Assembly (NCBI GenBank): GCA_965220955.1
Contig: CBDCRK010000047.1
Coordinates: 62,001-126,000, forward strand
Length of the DNA: 64,000 nt
From: CBDCRK01 sp965220955
GTDB lineage: Bacteria > Desulfobacterota > Binatia > Bin18 > CBDCRK01
Reading direction: 5' to 3'
The first letter of the stretch is position 1; every line of letters starts with the position of its first letter. The notes beneath the pieces are model-generated. The model did no database searches and was not told where the DNA came from. It worked only from the letters and a program-made list of their open reading frames with translations. The position numbers and the translations under genes were made by a program. Of the stretch, positions 32,395 to 41,084 are shown piece after piece.

Positions 32395-33261
32395 TCAGGA
32401 CCAGTTGGCAGGGTGAAGGCTCTCGGCGAGACGCACCGCCTCTCGGGTGGGTCCTACATCGTGAGTCCTGATGATATGGGCTCCGTTGTACACGGCAATA
32501 GCCGCTGCTGCAAGAGACCCAATCAGCCGGTCCTCAGGATTTTTCTGCTGCAGAAACTTACCAATAAAGGATTTACGGGAGACCCCTACAAGGATAGGGC
32601 GTTGGAGGGAGCGCAGCTGTCCCAGCTCGCGGATGGTCTCTAAGTCCCATTGATACCAGGGCATGCCAGTCTGACGGAAAAACCCAATCCCCGGATCAAT
32701 CACAATGTGCCCTGCTGGGATACCAGCCCGCCGGGCAATAGCCAAACTGGTCCTCAGTGCGGCATGTATCCGTTCCAGGGGGGAACCTGGCTGCGGCGAA
32801 TCCTCACTGGCCATGAGGATAACTCCCACCTCCGTCTCTGCTACCAGGGCAGCCATTTCCGGATCATGCTTTAGTCCACTTACATCATTGATAATTTGGG
32901 CTCCAGCGGCGACCGCTGCTTGGGCAGGAGCGCTCCTCTGGGTATCAGCAGAGATAGGGACGGCCACTGCCTGGGATACCACGGCTGTAGCTTCGGCCAG
33001 TCGGTCTCTCTCTTCCTCAACAGAGATGGCGGTTTGCAGGTAGGGAGCGGTAGACATAGCTCCGATGTCGATAAAGTCGGCTCCAGCACTGGCCATGGCC
33101 TGGGCGGTTTCTACCAGCCCTTTAGGGCTTGTACGAACAGAGCCCTGGTAAAAAGACTCAGGGCTGACGTTCAGCACTCCCATAAGCCGTACGGGGAAAT
33201 TATCTCCTCCTTCCACACCAGCCAGGGTGGCTGAGATCTTGGTTCGTTCTTTAGTTCTCAT
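32395..33261 (-). CDS. folP: Dihydropteroate synthase
   Basis: The 288-residue TIM-barrel enzyme condenses pABA with hydroxymethyl-dihydropterin pyrophosphate in folate synthesis. It has MGVLNVSPESFYQGS (loop 1), GADFIDIGAMSTAP, PISADTQRSA, IINDVSGLKHD, HIVIDPGIGF and LVGVSRKSFIG. The second signature has GAMSTAP where GGESTRPG is usual, so loop 2 (which closes over pABA) is atypical. The C-terminus RTHDVGPTREAVRLAESL is normal. It reads divergently from the glutathione-transferase-like gene. Confidence 0.9.
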   Translation of the reverse strand: MRTKERTKISATLAGVEGGDNFPVRLMGVLNVSPESFYQGSVRTSPKGLVETAQAMASAGADFIDIGAMSTAPYLQTAISVEEERDRLAEATAVVSQAVAVPISADTQRSAPAQAAVAAGAQIINDVSGLKHDPEMAALVAETEVGVILMASEDSPQPGSPLERIHAALRTSLAIARRAGIPAGHIVIDPGIGFFRQTGMPWYQWDLETIRELGQLRSLQRPILVGVSRKSFIGKFLQQKNPEDRLIGSLAAAAIAVYNGAHIIRTHDVGPTREAVRLAESLHPANWS

Positions 33262-33347
33262 AAGCGTTTAGCTTTCTTATCCTTTTTTTATTTGCCAAGC
33301 TTGCTCTTTTCTTTTACACTACCAAGTGCGCAGAGAGGAGGACATCC

Positions 33348-33962
33348 ATGATTCAGCTCCATGATTATCCGCAGAGCCCCTATTGTCAGAAGGTTCGTAT
33401 TGTCCTGGCAGAAAAGGACCTGTCATACGAGAAGACTTTTGTCGATCTGCTTCAGGGAGAGCAAAAGAGCCCCGACTTTCTCCGTCTTAACCCCTACGGC
33501 AAGGTACCCGTGTTAGTTGACGAGGACGAGGTGGTCTATGACTCAACCACTATCAATGAGTACCTTGAGGATGAATACCCCCATCCCCCCCTTATGCCTG
33601 TCCAGTCAGGAGAACGAGCGCGAGCCCGCATGCTTGAGGATTTTGCTGATAACTCTTTTACTGCACCTACCTCTCTTCTTCTGGTCGAGCTGCAGAAGCC
33701 CCAGGGAGAGGATAATATAGAACGAATCCAGCGTTATCGTGTTGAAGCAGTGCGAGTGCTGGAGCTTTTAGAAAGGCGACTAGAGGGGAAAGATTATCTG
33801 GCGGGCAGCTTTTCCCTCGCCGATGTAGCTTTTGCTCCCCGTTTACTCATTCTACCCCGTCTAGGGATAGAAGTGCCCGACCGTTTAAAGAATGTTCTGG
33901 CCTGGATTGAGCGTCTTAAGCAGCGTCCCAGTGTCAAGCAGTTGGTGGAGGATGCGGAATAG
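33348..33962 (+). CDS. Glutathione S-transferase family protein (SspA-like)
   Basis: A 204-residue two-domain protein: thioredoxin-like N-terminal domain (SPYCQKVRIVLAEKDLSYE; NPYGKVPVLVDEDEVVYDST with the cis-Pro and the ST loop) and a helical C-terminal domain (YLAGSFSLADVAFAPRLLIL). Spacing resembles stringent starvation protein A and maleylacetoacetate-isomerase-like GSTs. The Cys in SPYC may be catalytic. The start follows AGAGAGGAGGACATCC. No partner gene is adjacent, so its substrate is unknown. Confidence 0.87.
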   Translation: MIQLHDYPQSPYCQKVRIVLAEKDLSYEKTFVDLLQGEQKSPDFLRLNPYGKVPVLVDEDEVVYDSTTINEYLEDEYPHPPLMPVQSGERARARMLEDFADNSFTAPTSLLLVELQKPQGEDNIERIQRYRVEAVRVLELLERRLEGKDYLAGSFSLADVAFAPRLLILPRLGIEVPDRLKNVLAWIERLKQRPSVKQLVEDAE

Positions 33963-34050
33963 CTTTGCGCGATCCTTGCTTCATGTTCGCTTTCCCCTAG
34001 GATCAGGAAGAACGGTAAGCTTTTTGTGATAAGAGCCAGAAAGTTAGGTT

Positions 34051-34152
34051 ATGATGATTGACCACTCCCATTATCAGGCAAGCAATCCTGTTGCTGAAAG
34101 GGTGCGTCGCTTGTTGGCAGTGAAACTGTTGGAAGTAGCAGCAGAAGGGTAG
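34051..34152 (+). other. Possible 33-codon small ORF in a 396-bp gap
   Basis: Between the GST-like gene and the LON-domain gene (33963-34358) I see only this short frame, starting MMIDHSHYQASNPVAERVRR and ending LLEVAAEG. It has a weak upstream AAGTTAGG. There is no recognisable family, and it could be a chance frame or the start of a lost gene. No clear terminator or promoter stands out in the rest of the gap. Confidence 0.18.
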
Positions 34153-34358
34153 TTTTCATAAGGTGTGGTCGGGTGATAGATATCTTTTTCAAGCACAACC
34201 AATAGGCCATGATCTCGTCGGTTCTGGCTAGTCCGTTAAAATGCTTTTCATTGCTCAAGTGGTTCTTTACTTTCTTCCCTTTTTCCACTACACTAACCTA
34301 ACTTTTCCTCAGGGCCTTGCCCAGGTGTTTATGGGGCGGCCCCAAGAGAGAGATAAGA

Positions 34359-35018
34359 GTGACGGACCTATCCACACTTATTCCTATTTTTCCTCTGCCC
34401 AATGTGGTGCTTTTTCCCAACGTGATGCTTCCCCTACACATCTTTGAGCCTCGCTATCGTCAGATGATACGAGACACAATGGGGAAAGAGCGACGCCTCA
34501 TCGGTATGGCGCTTCTTAAGGGAGATTGGCAGCGGGATCTAGTTCCCGGCAACCCGGAGATTTTTTCTGTTGGCTGCGTGGGAGAAATAGTTCGTATGGT
34601 TCCCCTCCCCGATGGCCGGTCCAACATTCTCCTGCAGGGAGTAAGGGAGTATCGTGTTCAGGAGGAGATCTTTTCCAAGAGTTACCGCGAGGCAATTGTG
34701 GAATGGCGCAGCCCCCTGCCACAGGCTTCTCTACCTAAGGAGCAACGTGCTGAGCTGGCACGCCTCTTCGAGACCTACCTTGGCAAACAGGAATCGGTAC
34801 AAAAGTTTACTTCAGATCCAACCATCGGTGACGAATTCTTCGTTAACTTCTTTGCCTTTAACCTCGACTTTCTTCCTCTGGAGAAGCAGAGTCTGCTAGA
34901 GGCGGAAACCTTGGAGGATAGAGCCGAGCGGCTGCGTGATATCCTTGACTTTAAGATGGCCGCAGGAAACTGGGGAGGCAAAGGGGAGCAGGACCCCGGC
35001 AAACGGCGGGTCCACTAA
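34359..35018 (+). CDS. LON substrate-binding-domain protein
   Basis: A 219-residue protein consisting of the Lon N-terminal domain alone: IPIFPLPNVVLFPNVMLPLH, IFEPRYRQMIRD and GCVGEIVRMVPLPDGRSNIL are the family blocks, and a helical C-terminal half ends in a basic tail. The ATPase and protease domains of Lon are absent. Stand-alone members occur widely (YcaL/PUA-like LON family) with an unknown role. The frame opens at TTG 34317, but GTG 34359 begins the conserved region after an AGAGAGA stretch and is preferred. Confidence 0.87.
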   Translation: MTDLSTLIPIFPLPNVVLFPNVMLPLHIFEPRYRQMIRDTMGKERRLIGMALLKGDWQRDLVPGNPEIFSVGCVGEIVRMVPLPDGRSNILLQGVREYRVQEEIFSKSYREAIVEWRSPLPQASLPKEQRAELARLFETYLGKQESVQKFTSDPTIGDEFFVNFFAFNLDFLPLEKQSLLEAETLEDRAERLRDILDFKMAAGNWGGKGEQDPGKRRVH

Positions 35019-35093
35019 TTTCTACCTTGACAAAAAAGGTGTGCTCCATAATAGTAGAGCACAATAGTCTATTTTTTCACTGGCGGTCTGGTA

Positions 35094-35675
35094 ATGAAGC
35101 GCAAAGAAGACATGACCCTGTGGGAGCGGCTCTATGTGCCCGAAATCCTGCGGGGACTAACAGTAACCGGCTACCATTTCTGGCGTAATCTGTCCCTCCA
35201 TATCCTGCATACCTTCGGGTTGGCCCAGGACAGGCGGGCGGCGTACACTACTCAGTATCCTGAGGAGCGTAAACGCTACCCGGACGTCTACCGGGGCAGC
35301 CACAGACTCACGCTTAAAGAAGACGGTTCAATGCGCTGCACCGCCTGTTTCCTGTGTGCCACGGCATGTCCGGCGAACTGCATCTATATTGAGGCAGGTG
35401 AACATCCCGACCCAGAGGTGGAGAAGTTTCCGGTGCATTATGAAATCGATACCTTGCGTTGTATCTACTGCGGTATGTGTGTAGAGGCTTGCCCCTGCGA
35501 TGCGATCCGTATGGACACTTATGTACACCCGCGCATCTGGGGCTTTTCTCGCCTCGACTTTATCGAGACCAAAGAAGTACTTATGAAACGATCGCAAGTC
35601 CTGATGCAGGGGGGTAGGGAATCGCTGATGGAGCAGATGCTACAAGGCTATCAGGAAGAAGAACGAAAGGTCTGA
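35094..35675 (+). CDS. nuoI: NADH-quinone oxidoreductase subunit I (orphan)
   Basis: A 193-residue NuoI/TYKY subunit that carries clusters N6a and N6b near the membrane arm of complex I. Two motifs are intact: CTACFLCATACPANCIYI and CIYCGMCVEACPCDAI, eight Cys ligands. The N-terminal LTVTGYHFWRNL amphipathic region and the RYPDVYRGSHRL block are typical. None of the other nuo genes is present around it; it is followed by a rhodanese-E1 fusion and a MoaD-like gene. It may be a split-off complex I gene or serve another ferredoxin-like role. Confidence 0.88.
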   Translation: MKRKEDMTLWERLYVPEILRGLTVTGYHFWRNLSLHILHTFGLAQDRRAAYTTQYPEERKRYPDVYRGSHRLTLKEDGSMRCTACFLCATACPANCIYIEAGEHPDPEVEKFPVHYEIDTLRCIYCGMCVEACPCDAIRMDTYVHPRIWGFSRLDFIETKEVLMKRSQVLMQGGRESLMEQMLQGYQEEERKV

Positions 35676-35702
35676 TAACACTTACACAACAGAGAGGTCA
35701 CT

Positions 35703-36881
35703 ATGGGGAAGACATATAAACAATTGATGGAAGAAGCACGGCAAGAGATTGCCGAAGTCACGGTGGATGAGGTTCAGAGTCGTCTGGAGCGGGGAGAGCA
35801 ATGGACGCTTCTTGATGTACGCGAACGCGAAGAATACCGCGAAGGGCACCTGGAGGGGGCGCTGGCTCTGCCGCGCGGATTTTTGGAGATACGGATTGAG
35901 GAAAACGTCCCTGACAAGTCCACTCCGATTATCGCCTACTGTGCAGGTGGAGTGCGCTCCCTTATTGCGGCGCGGACCCTTAAAGAGATGGGTTACGAGA
36001 ATGTGTCCTCGATGTCCGGCGGGTATACGGCGTGGAAAGGGGCGGGTTACAAGTGGGTACAAGACCGTCAGTTCACCCCTGAGCAGATTACCCGCTACAG
36101 TCGTCATTTCACCCTGCCTGAGGTAGGTGAGAGTGGGCAGGCCAAGCTCCTGGATGCCAAGGTGTTATGTATTGGGGCAGGAGGTCTAGGCTCGCCAGCG
36201 GCCTTCTATCTGGTTGCAGCCGGCGTAGGCACGGTTGGGATAGTCGACCATGACGTAGTAGATATGAGCAATTTACAGCGCCAGATTCTGCACACTAACG
36301 ATCGAGTAGGCATGCCAAAGACCGAATCAGCGCAAAAGACGCTTAATGCTCTTAATCCCGATGTTAAGATTATACCATTTGCTGAGCGGCTCTCATCTGA
36401 AAACGTGATGCAGATCATCAAAGACTTCGATATCATAGTGAATGGATGTGATAACTTTCCCACACGTTATTTGATCAACGATGCCTGCGTAATGACCAAA
36501 AAGCCTTTGGTCGATGGCAGCATTTTTCAATTTGAGGGACAAGCGGCGGTGTTCTACCCGGGCCGAGGGCCATGTTATCGCTGTTTATTTCCGGAGCCAC
36601 CTCCGCCGGGAGCGGCACCGAGCTGTGCAGAAGCTGGGGTACTAGGAGTGCTGCCGGGTCTAGTGGGCTGTGTGCAGGCGCTAGAGGTCATGAAGCTCAT
36701 CCTAGGATCGGGAAGTCCCCTTATCGGGCGTATGGTTCACTTTGACACTTTGAGTATGGAAATGCGGATACTTAAGCTGCGTCGAGATCCCAACTGCCTG
36801 GTGTGTGGAGATCATCCTAAGATTACTGAGCTTATTGATTATGAAGAATTCTGCGGTCTCAGGGCGGCTAGCGCGGCATAA
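35703..36881 (+). CDS. Rhodanese-ThiF/MoeB fusion (E1-like sulfur carrier activating enzyme)
   Basis: A 392-residue fusion. The N-terminal rhodanese domain (about 18-118) has active-site Cys80 in YCAGGVRS. The MoeB/ThiF domain (about 128-390) has the adenylate loop GAGGLGSP (158-165), DMSNLQRQILH, zinc pairs CYRC and CLVC, and the conserved Cys in SCAEAGVLG. MoeB/ThiF enzymes adenylate the C-terminal Gly-Gly of MoaD/ThiS proteins; the fused rhodanese would supply sulfur. In eukaryotic MOCS3 the order is E1 then rhodanese, here it is reversed. A MoaD-like gene lies 116 bases downstream, its likely partner. Confidence 0.9.
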   Translation: MGKTYKQLMEEARQEIAEVTVDEVQSRLERGEQWTLLDVREREEYREGHLEGALALPRGFLEIRIEENVPDKSTPIIAYCAGGVRSLIAARTLKEMGYENVSSMSGGYTAWKGAGYKWVQDRQFTPEQITRYSRHFTLPEVGESGQAKLLDAKVLCIGAGGLGSPAAFYLVAAGVGTVGIVDHDVVDMSNLQRQILHTNDRVGMPKTESAQKTLNALNPDVKIIPFAERLSSENVMQIIKDFDIIVNGCDNFPTRYLINDACVMTKKPLVDGSIFQFEGQAAVFYPGRGPCYRCLFPEPPPPGAAPSCAEAGVLGVLPGLVGCVQALEVMKLILGSGSPLIGRMVHFDTLSMEMRILKLRRDPNCLVCGDHPKITELIDYEEFCGLRAASAA

Positions 36882-36997
36882 GCGCCGTCAGACGGCATCA
36901 TGTGCCATAATGTACAAAGTAAGGTGTGGGCTGGGGGGCGCCTTATTGTGACTACTCGTCTGTTGTCCACTGGGCGCCTCACTAAGTCATAAGGTGT

Positions 36998-37252
36998 ATG
37001 GCAGAGACCATTACTGTAACCGTTAGACTTTTTGCTGCCCTGAAGAAATTTCTTCCGCCAGGAAGTGAGAATGGAGTGTTGCTCAAGTTGCCCGTGGGCA
37101 GTACTGCCCTGGATGCGGTTGATGCGTTAGCTATTCCTGTGGATCACGCGGGGATGCTAGTGTCCAAGAATGAATATATTGAAGCGAATTCACCGCTGTC
37201 CGATGGCCAGGAGTTGAGCGTTTTTCCTCCCTTGGCTGGTGGGGTCATTTGA
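36998..37252 (+). CDS. MoaD/ThiS-like sulfur carrier with two extra C-terminal residues
   Basis: An 84-residue ubiquitin-fold protein (VTVRLFAALKKFLPPG; ELSVFPPLAGGVI). Active MoaD and ThiS end in Gly-Gly, which is adenylated and thiocarboxylated; this one continues with Val-Ile, so it would need trimming, or may act otherwise. Some bacterial and archaeal carriers are known to be processed. Its end overlaps the longest transketolase frame by 14 bases. The second MoaD-like gene at 45.8 kb ends exactly in GG. Confidence 0.83.
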   Translation: MAETITVTVRLFAALKKFLPPGSENGVLLKLPVGSTALDAVDALAIPVDHAGMLVSKNEYIEANSPLSDGQELSVFPPLAGGVI

Positions 37253-37256
37253 TACC

Positions 37257-39128
37257 GTGCCAGACTCTCTCCCTCCATTAGAAACCGTCCGATTGCTGCA
37301 AGAAAAGGCGCGCCAGATACGCGTTCATTCTGTACGCTCAACCGCCGAGGCTGGGTCCGGTCATCCAACCTCATGTCTTTCAGCGGCGGATATTGTTGCT
37401 GTCCTTTTCTTTCATGTCATGCGCTATGATCCTCAGGGTCCCACTCATCCCAACAACGACCGCTTTGTTCTATCCAAGGGACATGCAGCGCCGGTTCTCT
37501 ATTCTGCCTGGGCTGAGGTTGGGATACTCTCCCCTGACCAGCTCCTAACCCTCAGGCGGGCTGACAGCGAGCTGGAAGGCCATCCCACTCCACGATTCCC
37601 CTGGGTAGCCGCTGCTACCGGTTCACTTGGGCAGGGGCTGTCCATTGGTCTGGGCATGGCGCTCAATGGCAAGTATGTTGATAAGCTTGACTATAAAGTT
37701 TATGTCCTGCTGGGAGATGGAGAAATTGCTGAAGGGTCTGTGTGGGAGGCGGCAGAGCTGGCTGTGTACTACCGGCTGGATAATCTGGTGGGAATCATTG
37801 ATGTGAACGGTCTGGGGCAGAGCCAGCGAACCATGTGGGGTTTTGATCTGGATGCTTACCGTTGCCGATTTGAGGCTTTTGGCTGGCATACCATAAACAT
37901 TGATGGACACAACCTGGAAGAAATCCTTGCCGCATTTGCCCAAGCTCAGCAGGTTAAGGACCGCCCGATAATGATTATTGCCCGGACGCTCAAAGGGAAG
38001 GGAGTTTCCTTTCTAGAGGATAAGGAGGGATGGCACGGTAAGGCCCTTAAAAAGGGGGAAGAGTTGGAGGGAGCCCTTAAGGAGCTAACCGGGAATGGCA
38101 GCCAGAAAGGAGAGCCACCAAGGTTTAAACCTACTGCCCCGCTCTCTTCTCCTTCGTCCTCTTCTCCGGCTTTTAGTCTCTCTCCGCCAAGCTATGAGAC
38201 TGGCGATAAAGTCGCAACCCGAGCGGCATACGGGACAGCGCTGGCCAAGCTTGGAGATGTTCATCCCTTGATCATATCCTTGGATGGTGACACAAAAAAC
38301 TCGACCTTTGCCGAAAAATTTCTTGCCGAGCACCCGCAGCGATATTTCGAGGGGTTTATTGCTGAACAGAACATGGTGGGTATGGCCGTAGGGCTGGCGA
38401 CCTGCGGCAAGATCCCGTTTGCTTCTACTTTCGCCGCTTTTCTCACTAGGGCCTACGACCACATTCGTATGGCTGCCATTTCCGGTGTCAACATCAAATA
38501 TGCCGGCTCGCACTGCGGGGTATCGATTGGTGAGGATGGCCCTTCACAGATGGGCCTTGAGGATATTGCCATGATGCGAGCGGTGCCCCGCTCGGTGGTC
38601 TTGTATCCGGCGGATGCGGTATCCATGGAAAAGCTGGTTATAGCTACGGTTCAGCACCAGGGCCCTGTCTACCTAAGGCTGAGTCGGCCGGCGACACCGG
38701 TTATTTATGCTAACACCGAAGAGTTTCCTATTGGTGCCTGCAAGGTACTCCATGCCAGTAAGGAAGACCGCCTAACCGTGATAGCTGCCGGGGTAACCCT
38801 CCATGAGGCTCTTAAAGCCTATAATGATCTCCAGCAACAGGGAATCTCCATCCGTGTCATTGATGCCTACTCGGTTAAGCCGATTGATGCTGAGGCCATT
38901 CTCCGAGCCGCTAAACAGACAAACAACACCCTTATAGTTGTGGAAGACCATTATGCTGAGGGTGGGCTAGGAGATGCTGTTCTCAGTGCCGTATCTACTC
39001 ACGGGATAAGGGTGCACAAGTTAGCAGTGACCGATATCCCTCGCTCAGGCAAGCCCGAAGAATTATTGTACACCTATGGGATTAGCGCCCAGTGCATTGT
39101 CAGTAAAGTCAGAGAACTGACCATCTAA
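37257..39128 (+). CDS. tkt: Transketolase (single-chain, animal-like type)
   Basis: A ThDP enzyme of about 620 residues moving two-carbon ketol units in the pentose phosphate and Calvin-type pathways. ThDP/Mg motif LLGDGEIAEGSVWEAAELA, VLSKGHAAPVLYSA and GSLGQGLSIGLGMALN lie in the first half; the catalytic Glu is in GFIAEQNMVGMAVGLA, and the sugar-phosphate contacts in the C-terminal half. This type is closer to animal than to E. coli transketolase. A Ser/Pro-rich linker (about residues 300-325) is unusually long. The frame opens at GTG 37239 inside the MoaD gene; GTG 37257 avoids the overlap. Neither has a decisive ribosome site. Confidence 0.92.
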   Translation: MPDSLPPLETVRLLQEKARQIRVHSVRSTAEAGSGHPTSCLSAADIVAVLFFHVMRYDPQGPTHPNNDRFVLSKGHAAPVLYSAWAEVGILSPDQLLTLRRADSELEGHPTPRFPWVAAATGSLGQGLSIGLGMALNGKYVDKLDYKVYVLLGDGEIAEGSVWEAAELAVYYRLDNLVGIIDVNGLGQSQRTMWGFDLDAYRCRFEAFGWHTINIDGHNLEEILAAFAQAQQVKDRPIMIIARTLKGKGVSFLEDKEGWHGKALKKGEELEGALKELTGNGSQKGEPPRFKPTAPLSSPSSSSPAFSLSPPSYETGDKVATRAAYGTALAKLGDVHPLIISLDGDTKNSTFAEKFLAEHPQRYFEGFIAEQNMVGMAVGLATCGKIPFASTFAAFLTRAYDHIRMAAISGVNIKYAGSHCGVSIGEDGPSQMGLEDIAMMRAVPRSVVLYPADAVSMEKLVIATVQHQGPVYLRLSRPATPVIYANTEEFPIGACKVLHASKEDRLTVIAAGVTLHEALKAYNDLQQQGISIRVIDAYSVKPIDAEAILRAAKQTNNTLIVVEDHYAEGGLGDAVLSAVSTHGIRVHKLAVTDIPRSGKPEELLYTYGISAQCIVSKVRELTI

Positions 39129-39155
39129 CACCACAATCTTCTAGCGGATGATTGC

Positions 39156-39580
39156 ATGGGCGAACCCACCCCAAAGCCATCGTTATATGATCAAGACTAT
39201 CAGGCATGGCTCGTCGAGCAGGCAGCGCATGTTCGGGCACGTCGGTTTGACAAGCTCGACGAGGACATTGCCGAGGAACTGGAAGACATGGGGCGTAGCG
39301 AACGTCGGTCAGTCGAGAGTCACCTCAAGAATCTACTCTTGCACCTGCAGGAATGGTCCAGGCAACCGGAGCGCAGATCTGGAAGTTGGCGCGATAGTAT
39401 TGATAACGCCCGTATAGTCCCAGCTTAACGCCACACCTGGCTGAGTTTGTTAATCGGCAATATCCTCGTGCACTCCATAGTGCTGCGAACCAGACTAATA
39501 TAGCCGAAGCAGCTTTCCCCCATCAGTACCCTTTTAGCCTGGACGAAATACTTGATCACGCATTCTTCCCAGAGGAATAG
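39156..39580 (+). pseudogene. DUF29 family protein, one frameshift
   Basis: The first 90 codons (SLYDQDYQAWLVEQAAHVRA, DIAEELEDMGRSERRSVES, HLQEWSRQPERRSGSWRDSI) are a standard DUF29 N-terminal and central part. A stop at 39426-39428 ends this frame, but the next frame continues SLTPHLAEFVNRQYPRALHS and ends FPHQYPFSLDEILDHAFFPE before TAG 39578-39580, as DUF29 proteins do. One base is missing near 39420. Joined, the protein would have about 141 residues. DUF29 genes are multi-copy in cyanobacteria and some Proteobacteria, with unknown function. Confidence 0.78.
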
Positions 39581-39898
39581 CCTCATACCTAATTTATTTC
39601 ATTGTCTTGACCCTCACACTAGGGAGCGTCGGACCGCTCCTCTACCTCATCCGACGTGCTGACAGTGACTGCCCACACACATCTGCATAAAAGCAGAGTA
39701 GCTGCATATTCCATTGATTCTGTTCGGAGCGAAGCAAAGCCGGGGTATGCATTATTACCCTGAGTTGGGCCGTTGGGTCAACTTCGTCATGCGTTTGCGC
39801 ATAGAGTCTCCTTTCAATCGCTACAGGTCTGATTCCCCGAAGCTTACTTCGTTTCTTTTAGTGCTTGCTCTGAGGAGATCTTCATCGCGATATTGTAG

Positions 39899-40236
39899 TC
39901 ATTGTAGATTAATGTGTTCATGTAGTTGGCGTTTAAACTGCTCAAAGTCCGGTATCTCTTGCCGCCAGGCCTGACGGTAAGCCCATAGAAAGTCTCTAAG
40001 TTGCTCGCTGGCTGGGCTTTGCAACGGATCACTGTTATGCTCCCTGTCTATAGGGTTACTTCCTGGAGAGTTTGTCAGAGTCTGGTTCAAATCCTGACTC
40101 TCCTCAGTGAGGGGCCCTTTGTCAAATCCGGCGGTCCTGATTCACAGCCCCGCCAATTTCAGAGATGCACCCATGCATCTTCTGAATCCACTCTCACTGC
40201 TCTTGGTAATTTGATGGTCATCAATTTTTCATACAT
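39899..40236 (-). pseudogene. Degenerate hypothetical gene
   Basis: On the minus strand ATG at 40236 follows AAAAGG and reads MYEKLMTIKLPRAVRVDSED to a TGA at 40159-40161. The same frame continues GCESGPPDLTKGP, and a shifted frame then reads LTEESQDLNQTLTNSPG up to RQEIPDFEQFKRQLHEHINL and a stop at 39899. These pieces suggest one broken gene of about 110 codons with no family I recognise. The rest of the 740-base gap (39581-40323) holds nothing I can assign. Confidence 0.33.
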
Positions 40237-40323
40237 CCTTTTCTCCCTCTTTCTTTAGGCACTCCTCTATTTCTCTCCAACTCAGTTCTCTTTTCAATGC
40301 CATAATAGACCAGCTGTCCTCGT

Positions 40324-41055
40324 CTATGTAAGGGCGCGGCCGCCGTCCACAGAGAGGGCAGCTCCAGTGATAAAATCGGATTCGACCAGAAAGATCACGG
40401 TACGGGCTATATCTTCGGGTGTCCCGATTCTCTTGACAAGGGTTCGGTTGATCTCACGCTGTTTCTCTTCCTCAGGGGTATTGTCCTGAAATAGGACTGG
40501 ACCGGGAACAATCGCATTGACCTGGACGGTAGGTGCCAGAGCTTTGGCCAGCACTTGAGTCAGTGTGATGACCCCTGCCTTAGAGACGGAGTAGGGCAGA
40601 TAATCTACCCAAGGACGGAGCCCAGCCCCATCAGCAAGATTGATAATCTTTCCTCCTCCGTGCTCCCGCATGATTAGCCCGACTTTATGAGCGCAGAGGA
40701 AGGTCCCCTTGAGGTTTATATCCATAAACTGGTCCCAGGTCTTCTCATCCAGAGTGTCAAATGGGGTACGAAAAAAAATAGCGGCATTGTTCACAAGGAG
40801 GTCGATACAGCCGAAGTAATCTAAGACCTGTTTTACCATCTCCTCGATATCTTGCCCTCTGGTAATATCGCCATAGACTGCTAGAGCCTCTCTGCCCTTG
40901 GCTCTAATCTCTCCGGCCGTTTCCTGGGCAGCCTTTTTAGACTGATAAAAGTGGACCACTAGATGATATCCCTTCTCAGCTAGGGCTAGGGCCACAGTTT
41001 TGCCCAGGCGCTTAGCAGAGCCAGTGACCAGGGCGACTTTGCTTTGCGGTTTCAT
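40324..41055 (-). CDS. Short-chain dehydrogenase, pteridine-reductase-like
   Basis: A 243-residue SDR. The cofactor motif is TGSAKRLG, which fits the TGxxxRxG variant of pteridine reductases (PTR1/FolM) better than the usual TGxxxGxG. NNAAIFF and the catalytic YSVSK follow; the usual active-site Ser region reads NLADGAG, also as in that group, where Asp replaces Ser. C-terminal VDGGRALT is standard. It may reduce dihydro- or tetrahydropterins; folP is encoded 7 kb away. It shares a strand with the next SDR, 29 bases apart, and is probably in one operon. Confidence 0.8.
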   Translation of the reverse strand: MKPQSKVALVTGSAKRLGKTVALALAEKGYHLVVHFYQSKKAAQETAGEIRAKGREALAVYGDITRGQDIEEMVKQVLDYFGCIDLLVNNAAIFFRTPFDTLDEKTWDQFMDINLKGTFLCAHKVGLIMREHGGGKIINLADGAGLRPWVDYLPYSVSKAGVITLTQVLAKALAPTVQVNAIVPGPVLFQDNTPEEEKQREINRTLVKRIGTPEDIARTVIFLVESDFITGAALSVDGGRALT

Positions 41056-41084
41056 TAGAACAAACGCGGTGGGTAAAGCCCGGC

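Noticed and set aside
40075..40110. tRNA-like T arm (TCTGGTTCAAATCCTGA followed by CTCTCCTCA)
   Set aside because: The T loop TTCAAAT is convincing, but no matching 5' acceptor strand, D arm or anticodon arm occurs in the 60-70 bases upstream, and the T stem has a mismatch.
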